From positions 1 through 38,535 of the forward strand of contig NZ_JACHXN010000035.1 of assembly GCF_014192095.1 (NCBI RefSeq): 38,535 nt of DNA, given 5' to 3'. How positions within the stretch are numbered: the stretch's first letter is position 1; each line of letters begins with the position of its first letter. The stretch is from Phyllobacterium trifolii (GTDB taxonomy: Bacteria > Pseudomonadota > Alphaproteobacteria > Rhizobiales > Rhizobiaceae). Positions 26,878 to 35,576 of the stretch are shown here, piece after piece. The translations under genes were made by a program, and so were the position numbers. The notes beneath the pieces are model-generated. The model did no database searches. It was not told the DNA's origin and was given only the letters and a program-made list of their open reading frames with translations.

Positions 26878-27032
26878 GTTGCAGTACTTTCGCTTTGATC
26901 CGGTCGGTGATGGATGAAGCTAACGATGCGGCCGACGTGATGTCTTCCTATGGTCCCGAGCAAAAAGCTGCTGGCTTCCCCTCAGAAGCGGTGTAGCATT
27001 CACTGTCAGCAAATGAATTAAATTGCCCGGGC
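26878..27032. promoter_or_regulatory. Divergent promoter region of the catabolic island
   Basis: The 155 bp between the PF06684 gene (minus) and the PucR-type regulator gene (plus) must hold both promoters. No convincing operator palindrome or sigma-54 element was found by eye. Confidence 0.4.
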
Positions 27033-28862
27033 ATGATGCGGGAGCTTCAAAACAAGTTGAACTACAAGGATCAGATAATATCGCTTCGTGAAGCCGCCAG
27101 CCTGATCAATTCGGGAGGTGATCTGACGACTGTGCTGCGCCATCTGTTGCAGGCCGCCTGCCGCCACGCGGGCTGGACGATGGGCTCGATCATGAGCATC
27201 GATGCATCGCATGGCTATGCCTTTGTCATGCTGCGCCACGATCCGACATTGCTGCAACGGGTGCTGAAAGACCGCTGGGAGCTGGCAACCAGCCCCTCAC
27301 TGATCGCGCTGAAGCGCAACGAGCCTGTTTACATACGCGACGCCCGCGTTTCCGAAGAGTTTCCCGGCTATCGCAAGGAGGCCTTTGAGCGTGACTACCG
27401 CACCGTGCTGGTTATGCCGATGCAATGCGCCGATGCGGATGGTCGGCCCATGGTACTAAATGTAGTTTCCCGCGAAATCGTGGACGTATCTGATGATGAC
27501 CTCGCCTTTCTCGGCATGATCGTGCATTTGGGCGCCATAGCAATCGAAAAGCAGCACCGGCTTCGGGCCGAGCGTTCGGCCGGAGAGCGCTTGCAAACTG
27601 TTTTGCATGCGCACACCTCGCTGCTTCAGGATGTGCTGGCGGGCGGTTCCATTCCCACGCTAGCCACAACGATTGGCGATCTTCTTCCCAATCCGGTGAT
27701 CGTGGTGGACTTCAACGCCAATTTGTTGATCGGGGGAAAATCCCCCGATCCCGCGCATTTCACCAACGATACCTGGCAGAATGCCACGGCAACTGCTCTC
27801 AACCGGCAGTTGATGAAATCCGCGCGCGAAGCGGTCGACAATCCCCGCGCCGAGCCGCAAACACTGTTCCTCGACGATGGGACGAGACGCTTTCATATTT
27901 CGGTTCGGATCGAACCGTTGAGCGTGGATGGCGAGGCAGTCGGCGCCCTCTTCATTTTTCCGACGGCACAGGAGTTCAGCGATCTCGACCTCCTGTTGCT
28001 CGACAGTGCTAAATTTGCGCTGAGCGTCCAGATGATGCGCAGTTTCATCCGTTTTCGTTTTGAAACGCGGACCCTGACAGAGCTGTTCATGGAATTGGTC
28101 GAGCATCGCTGGCGCGATGCCAGCGATCTATTGCAGCGAAGTCAAAGGCTCGGCTTGAACCTCGCTTCCCCCTCACAGATGATCGTAGTGGACTTTCCAG
28201 AACAGACACGCAAACTTGCGGGCAAGTCGGCTGACCTGCATCACGCGGTCCTGCGCCTTGTCCAGCAAAATGCGGCTCACGCGAGTGTCGTCTCAATCGC
28301 AGACGGGCTTGTCTGTCTTGTTCCATTCGAAGCCGGCAAGGGGCAGGAGCGAACAGCGAAGCTGATGCGCCGCATCTCCGAGGAACTAAAACGGCATCTG
28401 GAGGAGGAACCGATCGTAGTTGTCGGCAACCGGTGCGTGACTTTAACCGATTATCCCGAAAACTGGGAAAGGTGCTGGCGAACGATAAAGATCGCACGGG
28501 CCTTCGGGCGACGCGGCGTATTATCTGGGCAGGATTTCGGCCCGCTTCCCATGTTCGTAGCTGCAGCCGATGTTGGAGAGGTGAAGGGTTTCGTCGAGGA
28601 GTCGATTGGCGCCATCGTTGCGCATGACCGCACTCACGAGACTCCTTACCTCGAAACCCTTTCAGCTTTTCTCAAGGAGGGTTGCCGTAGCCAGGCCTGC
28701 GCCGATGCGATGGGTCTGCACGTTACGACCCTGCGCTATCGCCTATCGCGGATACACGATTTGTTCGGCGTAGAGGTCGACACGCCCGACCGGCGGTTCG
28801 CCGTGGAACTTGCCATCCGCCTGCACAGTGTCATCGACAGCCATTCCCCGCGTCAAAACTGA
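27033..28862 (+). CDS. GAF-domain PucR/CdaR-type transcriptional regulator
   Basis: The 609-residue protein has an N-terminal GAF domain (about residues 15-175, with VLRHLLQAACRHAGWTMGSI), a central PucR-like region, and at the C-terminus the PucR HTH_30 (about 535-600: CADAMGLHVTTLRYRLSRIHDLFGV). Such proteins activate purine, GABA, sugar-acid or heterocycle catabolism genes upon binding the substrate through the GAF region. Position between the leftward and rightward operons suggests it controls both. The ATG at 27033 is the first after an in-frame stop; a second ATG follows immediately. No strong ribosome site is seen. Confidence 0.87.
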   Translation: MMRELQNKLNYKDQIISLREAASLINSGGDLTTVLRHLLQAACRHAGWTMGSIMSIDASHGYAFVMLRHDPTLLQRVLKDRWELATSPSLIALKRNEPVYIRDARVSEEFPGYRKEAFERDYRTVLVMPMQCADADGRPMVLNVVSREIVDVSDDDLAFLGMIVHLGAIAIEKQHRLRAERSAGERLQTVLHAHTSLLQDVLAGGSIPTLATTIGDLLPNPVIVVDFNANLLIGGKSPDPAHFTNDTWQNATATALNRQLMKSAREAVDNPRAEPQTLFLDDGTRRFHISVRIEPLSVDGEAVGALFIFPTAQEFSDLDLLLLDSAKFALSVQMMRSFIRFRFETRTLTELFMELVEHRWRDASDLLQRSQRLGLNLASPSQMIVVDFPEQTRKLAGKSADLHHAVLRLVQQNAAHASVVSIADGLVCLVPFEAGKGQERTAKLMRRISEELKRHLEEEPIVVVGNRCVTLTDYPENWERCWRTIKIARAFGRRGVLSGQDFGPLPMFVAAADVGEVKGFVEESIGAIVAHDRTHETPYLETLSAFLKEGCRSQACADAMGLHVTTLRYRLSRIHDLFGVEVDTPDRRFAVELAIRLHSVIDSHSPRQN

Positions 28863-29002
28863 GATCGAGCTGCTCGATGTCTTGTCCTCTGTACCGGAGG
28901 AACATTGCGTCGAAGCTTTCCGTCTTATGTGAGGAAGAACGGAAGAAGAATAGCGCATAGCCTGCTTCCATGACGAGCAGAGAGCAGGAAGGTAGCGTGT
29001 GC

Positions 29003-29992
29003 ATGTTGGCACCAGCCCCTCAATCCGAAACAGCCATTGATCCCATCGCCTTGCGTAGGGCCTTCGGTACTTTTGTGACCGGCGTGACGATCATCACGAC
29101 CATCGACAGCGAAGGTAATCCACGAGGGATGACTGCCAATTCCTTCACCTCGGTATCGCTCGACCCGCCATTGCTGCTGGTTTGCGTTGGCAAGAGCGCT
29201 ACGAGTTTCCCCGCGTTCAACGAAGCGCAGTCCTTTGCGGTCAACTTCCTGCATGAGGGGCAAACGGAAATATCAGGCGTCTTTGCATCGAAATCGCCGG
29301 ACAAGTTTCAATCGGTCAGCCATGACCGGGTTCATACCGGTGCGCCCGTCCTGACCGATTGCTTGACCTGGTTCGACTGTACCACGCACAACAGTGTTGA
29401 TGCCGGTGATCATATCATTCTCATCGGTCAGGTGCGCGCGTTCGGCACCAGCCCTTCCGCGCCGCTTGGCTTCTGTCGCGGGCGTTATGCCAATGTCAAA
29501 GATCCATTGCCTGCCGGTTGGCTGACCTCTCACGGCATGGTCGTTGGTTATCTCATCGAGGCGGATGGCAATATCCTGCTGCGCTCGGACGGCAAGGGCG
29601 GATGGGTGCTACCCAGCGCCAAACGCCGTATCGCCGACAATGAGCTGAAGCTCGACGATGGTGGAGCCCTGACTCTGCTCCCCGAGAACACATTTCTCTA
29701 TTCGGTTTTCGACGTTGCCGATAGCGATCCGGGTTACCTGATCTATCGTGCCCGGCTTTCGCAGGATTCGATGGGCGTCGCACTGCCAGCCGACCTCAAA
29801 TTCTTCCCCAACGAGGCGCTTCCCTATGATGTCATTCCGACACGCGAGGTGCGCGCGATGCTCCGCCGTTACGTGCGCGAAAGGCTCGATGCACGCTTCG
29901 GCATCTACATGGATTCACGGGACGGAGGACGCCTCGCAATGATCGAGGGTGACGCCCAGCCTTGGCGGCAAGCGTCTCGCGAACAATCTTAG
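29003..29992 (+). CDS. Flavin reductase with additional C-terminal Nudix-like domain (candidate TgnA-like reductase component)
   Basis: Residues about 15-165 form a flavin reductase domain of the HpaC/RutF type (FGTFVTGVTIITT, GMTANSFTSVSLDPPLLLVCVGKS, FAVNFLHEGQ, GRYANV). It would supply reduced FMN or FAD to the luciferase-like oxygenase downstream. The remaining 150 residues (from GYLIEADGNILLRSDGKGG) start like a Nudix fold but lack the catalytic GX5EX7REUXEEXGU box, so a non-hydrolytic role is likely. ATG at 29003 has aggaagg ten bases upstream; ATG at 28970 in the same frame lacks one and would add eleven residues. It is the first gene of the rightward operon. The TgnA comparison is inference from context. 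Confidence 0.82.
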   Translation: MLAPAPQSETAIDPIALRRAFGTFVTGVTIITTIDSEGNPRGMTANSFTSVSLDPPLLLVCVGKSATSFPAFNEAQSFAVNFLHEGQTEISGVFASKSPDKFQSVSHDRVHTGAPVLTDCLTWFDCTTHNSVDAGDHIILIGQVRAFGTSPSAPLGFCRGRYANVKDPLPAGWLTSHGMVVGYLIEADGNILLRSDGKGGWVLPSAKRRIADNELKLDDGGALTLLPENTFLYSVFDVADSDPGYLIYRARLSQDSMGVALPADLKFFPNEALPYDVIPTREVRAMLRRYVRERLDARFGIYMDSRDGGRLAMIEGDAQPWRQASREQS

Positions 29993-30010
29993 CAACTCAG
30001 GACCCAGAAT

Positions 30011-31522
30011 ATGCAAACGACGGTAAAGACACTCGAGGGCTCACGCCAGAACCTGTTCATTGGCGGTGATTTTGTACAGCCGGAAAGCGGCGTCTATATC
30101 CCCAGTTATGATCCGACCAACGGTGCAGCCTGGTATCAGCTGGCGGATGCAAATGAAGCTGATGTTGATAAAGCGGTGAAAGCTGCGCGCGCCGCGCTCG
30201 TAAACCCGGCATGGCGCCGGATGACGCAAACGGATCGCGGCAAGCTGGTACGCCGTCTCGCAGAACTCGTAACCGAGCATGCCGATGAATTGGCAATGAT
30301 CGAAACGCGGGACAATGGCAAGCTGCTCAAGGAAATGTTGGCGCAGATGCGCGCCATGCCGGATGCCTATACGTATTTTGCAGGCATGGCCGACAAGCTG
30401 CAGGGCGATACCATACCCGTCAACAAGCTTGACATGATTAATTTCAATATGCGCGAACCCCTTGGGGTCATCGCCATGATAACACCGTGGAATTCGCCGC
30501 TCATGCTGCTCACGGGGACGCTGGCTCCCTGTCTCGCCATTGGCAATACGGTTGTCATCAAGCCGTCCGAACACGCCTCTGCCTCGACATTGGCGTTAGC
30601 CGAACTGATTGCAAAGGCAGGCTTTCCGGCGGGTGTGGTCAATGTCGTTACCGGCAATGGTGCGACGGCGGGCGAAGCCCTTACCCGCCACAAGGATATC
30701 GCGAAGGTCGTGTTTACCGGAAGCACCCAAACGGGCCGCCGGATCGCCGGAAACGCTGCCGCCAATCTCGTGCCTTGCCAGATGGAGCTGGGCGGAAAAT
30801 CACCGCATGTTGTTTTTGGCGATGTGAAGATCGAACGTGCGGTGAACGGCGTTGTGGCAGGGGTGTTTGCCGCAGCCGGACAGACCTGCGTCGCCGGATC
30901 GAGATGTTTTGTCGAAACCAATATTTACGACGAGTTCATGGATGCGCTTGTCGAACGCACGCGCCGTATAAAGGTCGGTCATCCCCTTGATGACGATACG
31001 GACGTAGGACCACTGGCGCTGTCGGCGCAGCTCGAGAAAGTCGAGGGCTATGTCGCTTCTGGGGTCCGTGATGGTGCAAAGGTTGCTATTGGCGGATGCA
31101 GGCCGCAGTCGGAAGACCTTGCGCGTGGCTGGTATTACGAACCGACTATATTGAGCGACGCGCAGAACGATATGGGTTTCATGCGCGACGAAATATTCGG
31201 CCCCGTGGTCGGCGTTATGCCTTTCTCGAGCGAGGAAGAGATGATCACCCTTGCCAATGACACAAATTACGGGCTGGCTTCCGGAATCTGGACCCAGGAC
31301 ATCGACCGGGCGATGCGCTTTGCGCGCAACATCGACGCGGGAACAGTGTGGGTCAATACGTACCGATCAGCCGCTTACATGTCGTCGAATGGCGGCTTCA
31401 AGGAAAGCGGATACGGAAGACGCGGCGGTTTCGACGTGATGAGGGAATTCTCCCGATCAAAGAACGTGGTGATCGATTATTCGGGCGCCATGCAGGACCC
31501 ATTTGTAATCCGGCTCAAATAG
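30011..31522 (+). CDS. NAD(P)-dependent aldehyde dehydrogenase (candidate TgnC-like)
   Basis: The 503-residue enzyme has all aldehyde dehydrogenase elements: TPWNSPLML, KPSEHASAS, FTGSTQTGRRIA, general base E259 in MELGGKSPH and nucleophile C293 in AAGQTCVAGSR, and the C-terminal GGFKESGYGRRGG. It is distinct in wording from the gabD-type enzyme of the leftward operon and so probably serves another aldehyde. The gap from the flavin reductase gene is 18 bp. In the proposed pathway it would oxidise the ring-opened aldehyde or lactol made by the monooxygenase to the acid, as TgnC does. Confidence 0.87.
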   Translation: MQTTVKTLEGSRQNLFIGGDFVQPESGVYIPSYDPTNGAAWYQLADANEADVDKAVKAARAALVNPAWRRMTQTDRGKLVRRLAELVTEHADELAMIETRDNGKLLKEMLAQMRAMPDAYTYFAGMADKLQGDTIPVNKLDMINFNMREPLGVIAMITPWNSPLMLLTGTLAPCLAIGNTVVIKPSEHASASTLALAELIAKAGFPAGVVNVVTGNGATAGEALTRHKDIAKVVFTGSTQTGRRIAGNAAANLVPCQMELGGKSPHVVFGDVKIERAVNGVVAGVFAAAGQTCVAGSRCFVETNIYDEFMDALVERTRRIKVGHPLDDDTDVGPLALSAQLEKVEGYVASGVRDGAKVAIGGCRPQSEDLARGWYYEPTILSDAQNDMGFMRDEIFGPVVGVMPFSSEEEMITLANDTNYGLASGIWTQDIDRAMRFARNIDAGTVWVNTYRSAAYMSSNGGFKESGYGRRGGFDVMREFSRSKNVVIDYSGAMQDPFVIRLK

Positions 31523-31559
31523 AAATCACAATCAGAAAAGCCCGGGGAAGGGACAGAAC

Positions 31560-32639
31560 ATGAAATTTGCAGTTTCACTCAGTATGGAGCGGTTTTCACC
31601 CGGAACGCCAATGAAGACGGTGTTGGCCAATATGCTCGAGCTCGTAAAACGAGCTGACGCTGGTGGCTTTGAAACATTGTGGACCGCGGAGCATCACACT
31701 ATCGAATGCACTATATCCCCCAATCCCTTTACGGTGCTTACCTGGCTGGCGCAGCACACCGATCAGATACGGCTCGGCACGGCGACGCTGGTTGCGCCTT
31801 ACTGGACTCCGATCCGGTTGGCAGGCGAGGCCGCGCTTTGTGATCACCTGACGGGAGGGCGGCTCGAATTCGGTATCGCCCGCGGCGCTTATCAGTATGA
31901 GTTCGACCGCATGGCGGGTGGCATACCCCAGCAGGAGGGTGTCGCCTATATGAAGGAATTGGTGCCTGCCGTGCAGAAGCTTTGGGCCGGCGATTATGCT
32001 CACGATGGTCACTATTGGAAATTCCCTTTGGCTACATCCGTACCAAAGCCGTTGCAGACGCCGCATCCGCGTATCTGGGTCGCTGCAAGAGACCCCGGCA
32101 CATTCGATTGGGCCGTGGCTAATGGTGCGAATATATTGTCAACGCCGCTCTCAGCACCAGCCGCGGAAATTGCTGTGCTTGGTGAAAAGTTCCGCAAGGC
32201 TGTTGCGGATCATCCCAATATTCCTCGGCCGAAATTTATGATGCAACGTCGCACCTGCGTCTATGACAAGCCTGACGATTGGCAGGTAGCAGTCCAGCAC
32301 AGCATGGATTATGGCAGGACCTTCGAGAACCTGTTCCAGAATATCGGTACTGTGACGAATGGGTTCCCGGAAGCAGTCCCTTTTGAAAGCGTCAAGGATC
32401 GCGACAATTACAACCCCGAGAGTATCCGTAAGAACCTCATGTTCGGCACGCCCGATGAGGTGATCGAGAAGTTGCTGGACTACGAGGCAGCTGGCGTCGA
32501 TCAATATTGTCTTGGTCTGTCATTCAACCTGCCGTTTGAATTGCAGAAGAAGACACTGCGATTGTTTGCTGAAGAGGTGATGCCCTTCTTTGCCCGGCGC
32601 GAGCGTGAAAGTGCCCGCCTTGCCGTTGCAGGTGAGTAA
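31560..32639 (+). CDS. Luciferase-like (LLM class) flavin-dependent monooxygenase (candidate TgnB-like oxygenase)
   Basis: The 359-residue protein has the bacterial luciferase TIM-barrel pattern: MKFAVSLSMERF, FETLWTAEHHTIE, RLGTATLVAPYWTPIRLAGE, TGGRLEFGIARGAYQYEF, and the C-terminal FGTPDEVIEKLLDYEAAGVDQ. Such enzymes use reduced flavin from a separate reductase to insert oxygen, in RutA, NtaA and TgnB to break or hydroxylate an N-containing substrate. The reductase is encoded two genes upstream and an alpha/beta hydrolase directly downstream. ggggaaggga lies a few bases before the ATG. The substrate is inferred from neighbours only. Confidence 0.88.
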   Translation: MKFAVSLSMERFSPGTPMKTVLANMLELVKRADAGGFETLWTAEHHTIECTISPNPFTVLTWLAQHTDQIRLGTATLVAPYWTPIRLAGEAALCDHLTGGRLEFGIARGAYQYEFDRMAGGIPQQEGVAYMKELVPAVQKLWAGDYAHDGHYWKFPLATSVPKPLQTPHPRIWVAARDPGTFDWAVANGANILSTPLSAPAAEIAVLGEKFRKAVADHPNIPRPKFMMQRRTCVYDKPDDWQVAVQHSMDYGRTFENLFQNIGTVTNGFPEAVPFESVKDRDNYNPESIRKNLMFGTPDEVIEKLLDYEAAGVDQYCLGLSFNLPFELQKKTLRLFAEEVMPFFARRERESARLAVAGE

Positions 32640-32640
32640 C

Positions 32641-33456
32641 ATGGTCGGCCCGCTCCAGTACCGCGTAGGAAGCGTCAATTTGAACTACCGTGTCGATGGG
32701 AACGGGCCGGACCCCTTGGTGTGCATCCACGGCGTTGGTTCCTACCTCGAAGCATGGAGCGGAGTCGTTGAACGGCTAGCAGGCGACTTCACGATACTGA
32801 CCTTCGATCTTCGCGGGCACGGAGATTCCACCAAGATCAAGGGCCGTTACGACATAGACGATTTCGTTGCCGAGACATTGTCACTTGCGGACCATATGGG
32901 TTTTCAGAGCTTTCATCTTGCTGGCTTTTCGCTTGGCGGTCTGATTGCGCAGCGGCTTGCCCTGACGCATCTCGATCGCGTCCGCCGCCTGGTTCTGCTT
33001 TCCACTGTGGCTGGACGCACGCCCGACGAGCGAGAGCGTGTGCTGTCAAGGCTTGCCGCACTGCAGGCTGGTGAACCAGGCTCGCATTATAACGCTTCGC
33101 TATCCCGCTGGCTTACCGAGGATTTCCAGGCGCAAAATCCAGAAAAGATTGAAGCCCTGCGTGCGCGCAATGCATTGAATGATCCTGAATGTTACGCCTC
33201 TGCCTATCGCGTGCTGGCGGAGACGGATTTTGGTGGCCTTCTTGATCAGATTCGTTGTCCCACATTGATTGCCACAGGTGAGGAAGACGCCGGCTCAAAT
33301 CCGCGTATGGCACGTTACATGCACGAACGGATCGTCGGATCACAGCTTCAAATCTTGTCCGGTTTACGCCATTCGATCCTTATAGAGGCACCGGAGCTTG
33401 TTGCTGGCATGATGAAGGGCTTTCTCGTGGAGGAGGCATTGGTGCGCCATGGATAA
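32641..33456 (+). CDS. Alpha/beta hydrolase (candidate TgnD-like)
   Basis: The 271-residue enzyme has the alpha/beta fold sequence: VCIHGVGSYLEAW (oxyanion HG), FDLRGHGDS, nucleophile S97 in GFSLGGLI, an acidic residue in TGEEDAGSNP and the histidine in GLRHSILIEAPE. The ATG at 32641 is one base after the monooxygenase stop, with aggtgag upstream, so the longer open frame starting inside that gene is rejected. It overlaps the next gene by eight bases. In a trigonelline-type route it would hydrolyse the enamide acid to succinate semialdehyde, CO2, formate and methylamine. Confidence 0.88.
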   Translation: MVGPLQYRVGSVNLNYRVDGNGPDPLVCIHGVGSYLEAWSGVVERLAGDFTILTFDLRGHGDSTKIKGRYDIDDFVAETLSLADHMGFQSFHLAGFSLGGLIAQRLALTHLDRVRRLVLLSTVAGRTPDERERVLSRLAALQAGEPGSHYNASLSRWLTEDFQAQNPEKIEALRARNALNDPECYASAYRVLAETDFGGLLDQIRCPTLIATGEEDAGSNPRMARYMHERIVGSQLQILSGLRHSILIEAPELVAGMMKGFLVEEALVRHG

Positions 33457-33838
33457 GCATTTGCAACAGGAAGGTGAGGCGGTCAGGCGCAAGGTTCTGG
33501 GCGATATTTATGTGGACCGGGCGCTGCACAATGCGGATGAATTTTCGCGACCGTTTCAGGATGTGCTGAACGAGTATTGCTGGGGAGCCGTCTGGACGGA
33601 TGGAGCGCTCGATCTCAAGCAGCGTAGTCTTCTCAATCTTGGTATGTTGGCAGCAACAGGACGCATGCATGAATTCGGTGTTCATTTCCGCGGGGCTGTT
33701 CGCAACGGACTCACGGAGCCAGAACTTCGTGCCGCGCTGATCCAGATCGCCATCTACTGCGGGATACCGACCGGAGTAGAATGTTTCCGCGTGGCTCAAA
33801 CCATCCGTAACGAAATGAAAGCGGAGCGGCAGCCGTGA
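33449..33838 (+). CDS. Carboxymuconolactone decarboxylase-family protein (PcaC-like)
   Basis: The 129-residue protein has the CMD-fold pattern LKQRSLLNLGMLAATGRMHEFGVHFRGAVRNGLT and ALIQIAIYCGIPTGVECFRVA. It lacks the CXXC pair of AhpD-type peroxidases and so belongs with the PcaC-like group, where the GR.HE..VH histidines are conserved. PcaC decarboxylates 4-carboxymuconolactone. The start overlaps the hydrolase gene by eight bases and the stop overlaps the next gene, so it is certainly part of the operon. A decarboxylation or ring-opening step is possible; no matching step is known in the Tgn pathway. Confidence 0.86.
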   Translation: MDKHLQQEGEAVRRKVLGDIYVDRALHNADEFSRPFQDVLNEYCWGAVWTDGALDLKQRSLLNLGMLAATGRMHEFGVHFRGAVRNGLTEPELRAALIQIAIYCGIPTGVECFRVAQTIRNEMKAERQP

Positions 33839-34149
33839 TAGTCGAGGAGCGTATATACCGGATCAAGTCTGGCATGCTAGCGCGCTATTTGAAGCTTGTC
33901 GAAGAAGAGGGGTTGGCTATCCAGCAGCCCATTCTCGGAAACCTGATCGGCTACTTTACGACAGAGATCGGAACACTCAATCAAGTCATCCACATGTGGG
34001 GTTATAGTGATTTCGAGGACCGGATGCGTCGACGCAAAATCCTGGCGGACGATGCGCGCTGGCAAGAATTTATCCCGCGTTTGACGGAGAATATCGCAAG
34101 CCTTGAAAACAGGCTTCTTCTCCCCACCGACTTTTCGCCAATGAAATAG
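33835..34149 (+). CDS. NIPSNAP-family small protein
   Basis: The 104-residue protein has the dimeric alpha-beta barrel (NIPSNAP) pattern: EERIYRIKSGMLARYLKLVEEEG, GYFTTEIGTLNQVIHMWGYSDFEDR, and DARWQEFIPRLTENI. Family members have no firmly assigned reaction; some small ferredoxin-like barrels of this sort are monooxygenases or isomerases. GTG at 33835 overlaps the TGA of the CMD gene (GTGA). It ends the enzyme operon; the ABC transporter genes follow after 224 bp. Confidence 0.85.
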   Translation: MIVEERIYRIKSGMLARYLKLVEEEGLAIQQPILGNLIGYFTTEIGTLNQVIHMWGYSDFEDRMRRRKILADDARWQEFIPRLTENIASLENRLLLPTDFSPMK

Positions 34150-34373
34150 AAGAGGTCAGAATGAAAGATGCCACAGCGAAATTTCGAGTGTAACCAAATA
34201 TACTGATTATGCATGTTCCGCGAAGGAGCTTTCCGGTCCTTGCGAGGAATGACCGTCGCAATTCTCCTATGCTTCGCTGGAAGACGGATCATACAGTTAG
34301 CTTTTTAGTTTCATTAACAATCAGCGCCCGAGGTCCGCCAAGAGACCAAGCGCGAAGAAGATGGGAACCGATC

Positions 34374-35576
34374 ATGACAGAGTGTCTAAAGATTGAGAAT
34401 CTGTACAAGATTTTCGCCAGGTCGCCGGATCAGGCAATGCAGATGCTTGCGGCTGGCAGCAACAAGGATGAGGTTCTCGCAAAGACTGGAGCGGTTGTCG
34501 GCCTGAATAACGTGACGTTGTCGGTCCCTGCGGGAGCCATCTATATGATCATGGGTTTATCGGGTTCCGGCAAGTCGACGCTGGCCCGCTGTATCAATCG
34601 GTTGAATGAACCCAGTTCGGGCAAAATTATTCTTGATGGTGAGGATTTAGTCCCCATCAATGAAGAGCGGTTGCGTGAAATTCGCCGGACCCGCATTTCT
34701 ATGGTTTTCCAGCATTTCGCTCTGCTGCCGAACAAACGCGTCATCGAGAACACCGAATTTGGATTGAAGCTGCGCGGCGTTCCGCTGCAGGAGCGGCGCC
34801 GGCGTGCCGAGGAAGTTCTGTCCGTCGTTGGACTCGCGCGCTGGGCCTATCACTTCCCGCATGAACTCAGTGGCGGCATGCGGCAGCGAGTCGGGCTTGC
34901 CCGTGCACTGGCGACCGATGCCGACGTGCTGATCATGGACGAAGCGTTCAGCGCGCTCGATCCGCTGATCAGGACAGAAATGCAGGAAGAACTCCTGCGA
35001 TTGCAGCGAACCTTCAGAAAGACGATCCTGTTTATCACGCATGATTTTCAGGAAGCGTTGAAGCTGGGCACCCGCATCGCGATCATGTCCGAAGGCGAAC
35101 TTGTGCGCGAGGGTACGCCGCAGCAGATCGTGCTTGAACCCGGCAGCGACTACGTTGCAGCTTTCACCCGTGAGATCGACCGGTCCCGGCTGTTTGATGC
35201 ACGATCAATTATGACAACGGCGCGGGGGATCGCACAAACGTCAATGGGCGGCGTCTCGGAGAAATTCCCACCGACCGGCGAGCCAGCCTTCGTGGTTGAT
35301 ACAGATAATCGCATTCTTGGTGCACTCAGCGCTGCCGACCAGCGCATGGTCAATGCCGGGACATCACCCGGATCGCTGCTCTCCAGCGATTACATCGCCG
35401 TTCCTGCCAATGCCAAACTCGTCGATGTGGCACGCGTTTTCAGAACCGGCCAGCCAATGGCCGTTGTAGACGAGAACGGCAAGCTGATCGGCACGCTTGG
35501 CGCCGAGCAGATATTGTCGCGCATCGCTGCAACCTCCAGCCCCCAACCATCATCACTTGGTGACCAAAATGTTTGA
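34374..35576 (+). CDS. Quaternary-amine ABC transporter ATP-binding protein (ProV-like)
   Basis: The 400-residue ATPase has the ProV-type N-terminus (LKIENLYKIFA.SP..AM.ML..G..KDE), Walker A GLSGSGKST (61-69), signature LSGGMRQRVGLARAL, Walker B VLIMDEAFSALD and the switch H in FITHD. A C-terminal CBS pair (about 285-385) follows, which in betaine transporters senses ionic strength. ATG at 34374 opens directly into the family sequence, with gggaac upstream, and replaces a much longer open frame. Its stop lies inside the start of the permease gene. It energises import of a glycine-betaine-like compound. Confidence 0.9.
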   Translation: MTECLKIENLYKIFARSPDQAMQMLAAGSNKDEVLAKTGAVVGLNNVTLSVPAGAIYMIMGLSGSGKSTLARCINRLNEPSSGKIILDGEDLVPINEERLREIRRTRISMVFQHFALLPNKRVIENTEFGLKLRGVPLQERRRRAEEVLSVVGLARWAYHFPHELSGGMRQRVGLARALATDADVLIMDEAFSALDPLIRTEMQEELLRLQRTFRKTILFITHDFQEALKLGTRIAIMSEGELVREGTPQQIVLEPGSDYVAAFTREIDRSRLFDARSIMTTARGIAQTSMGGVSEKFPPTGEPAFVVDTDNRILGALSAADQRMVNAGTSPGSLLSSDYIAVPANAKLVDVARVFRTGQPMAVVDENGKLIGTLGAEQILSRIAATSSPQPSSLGDQNV

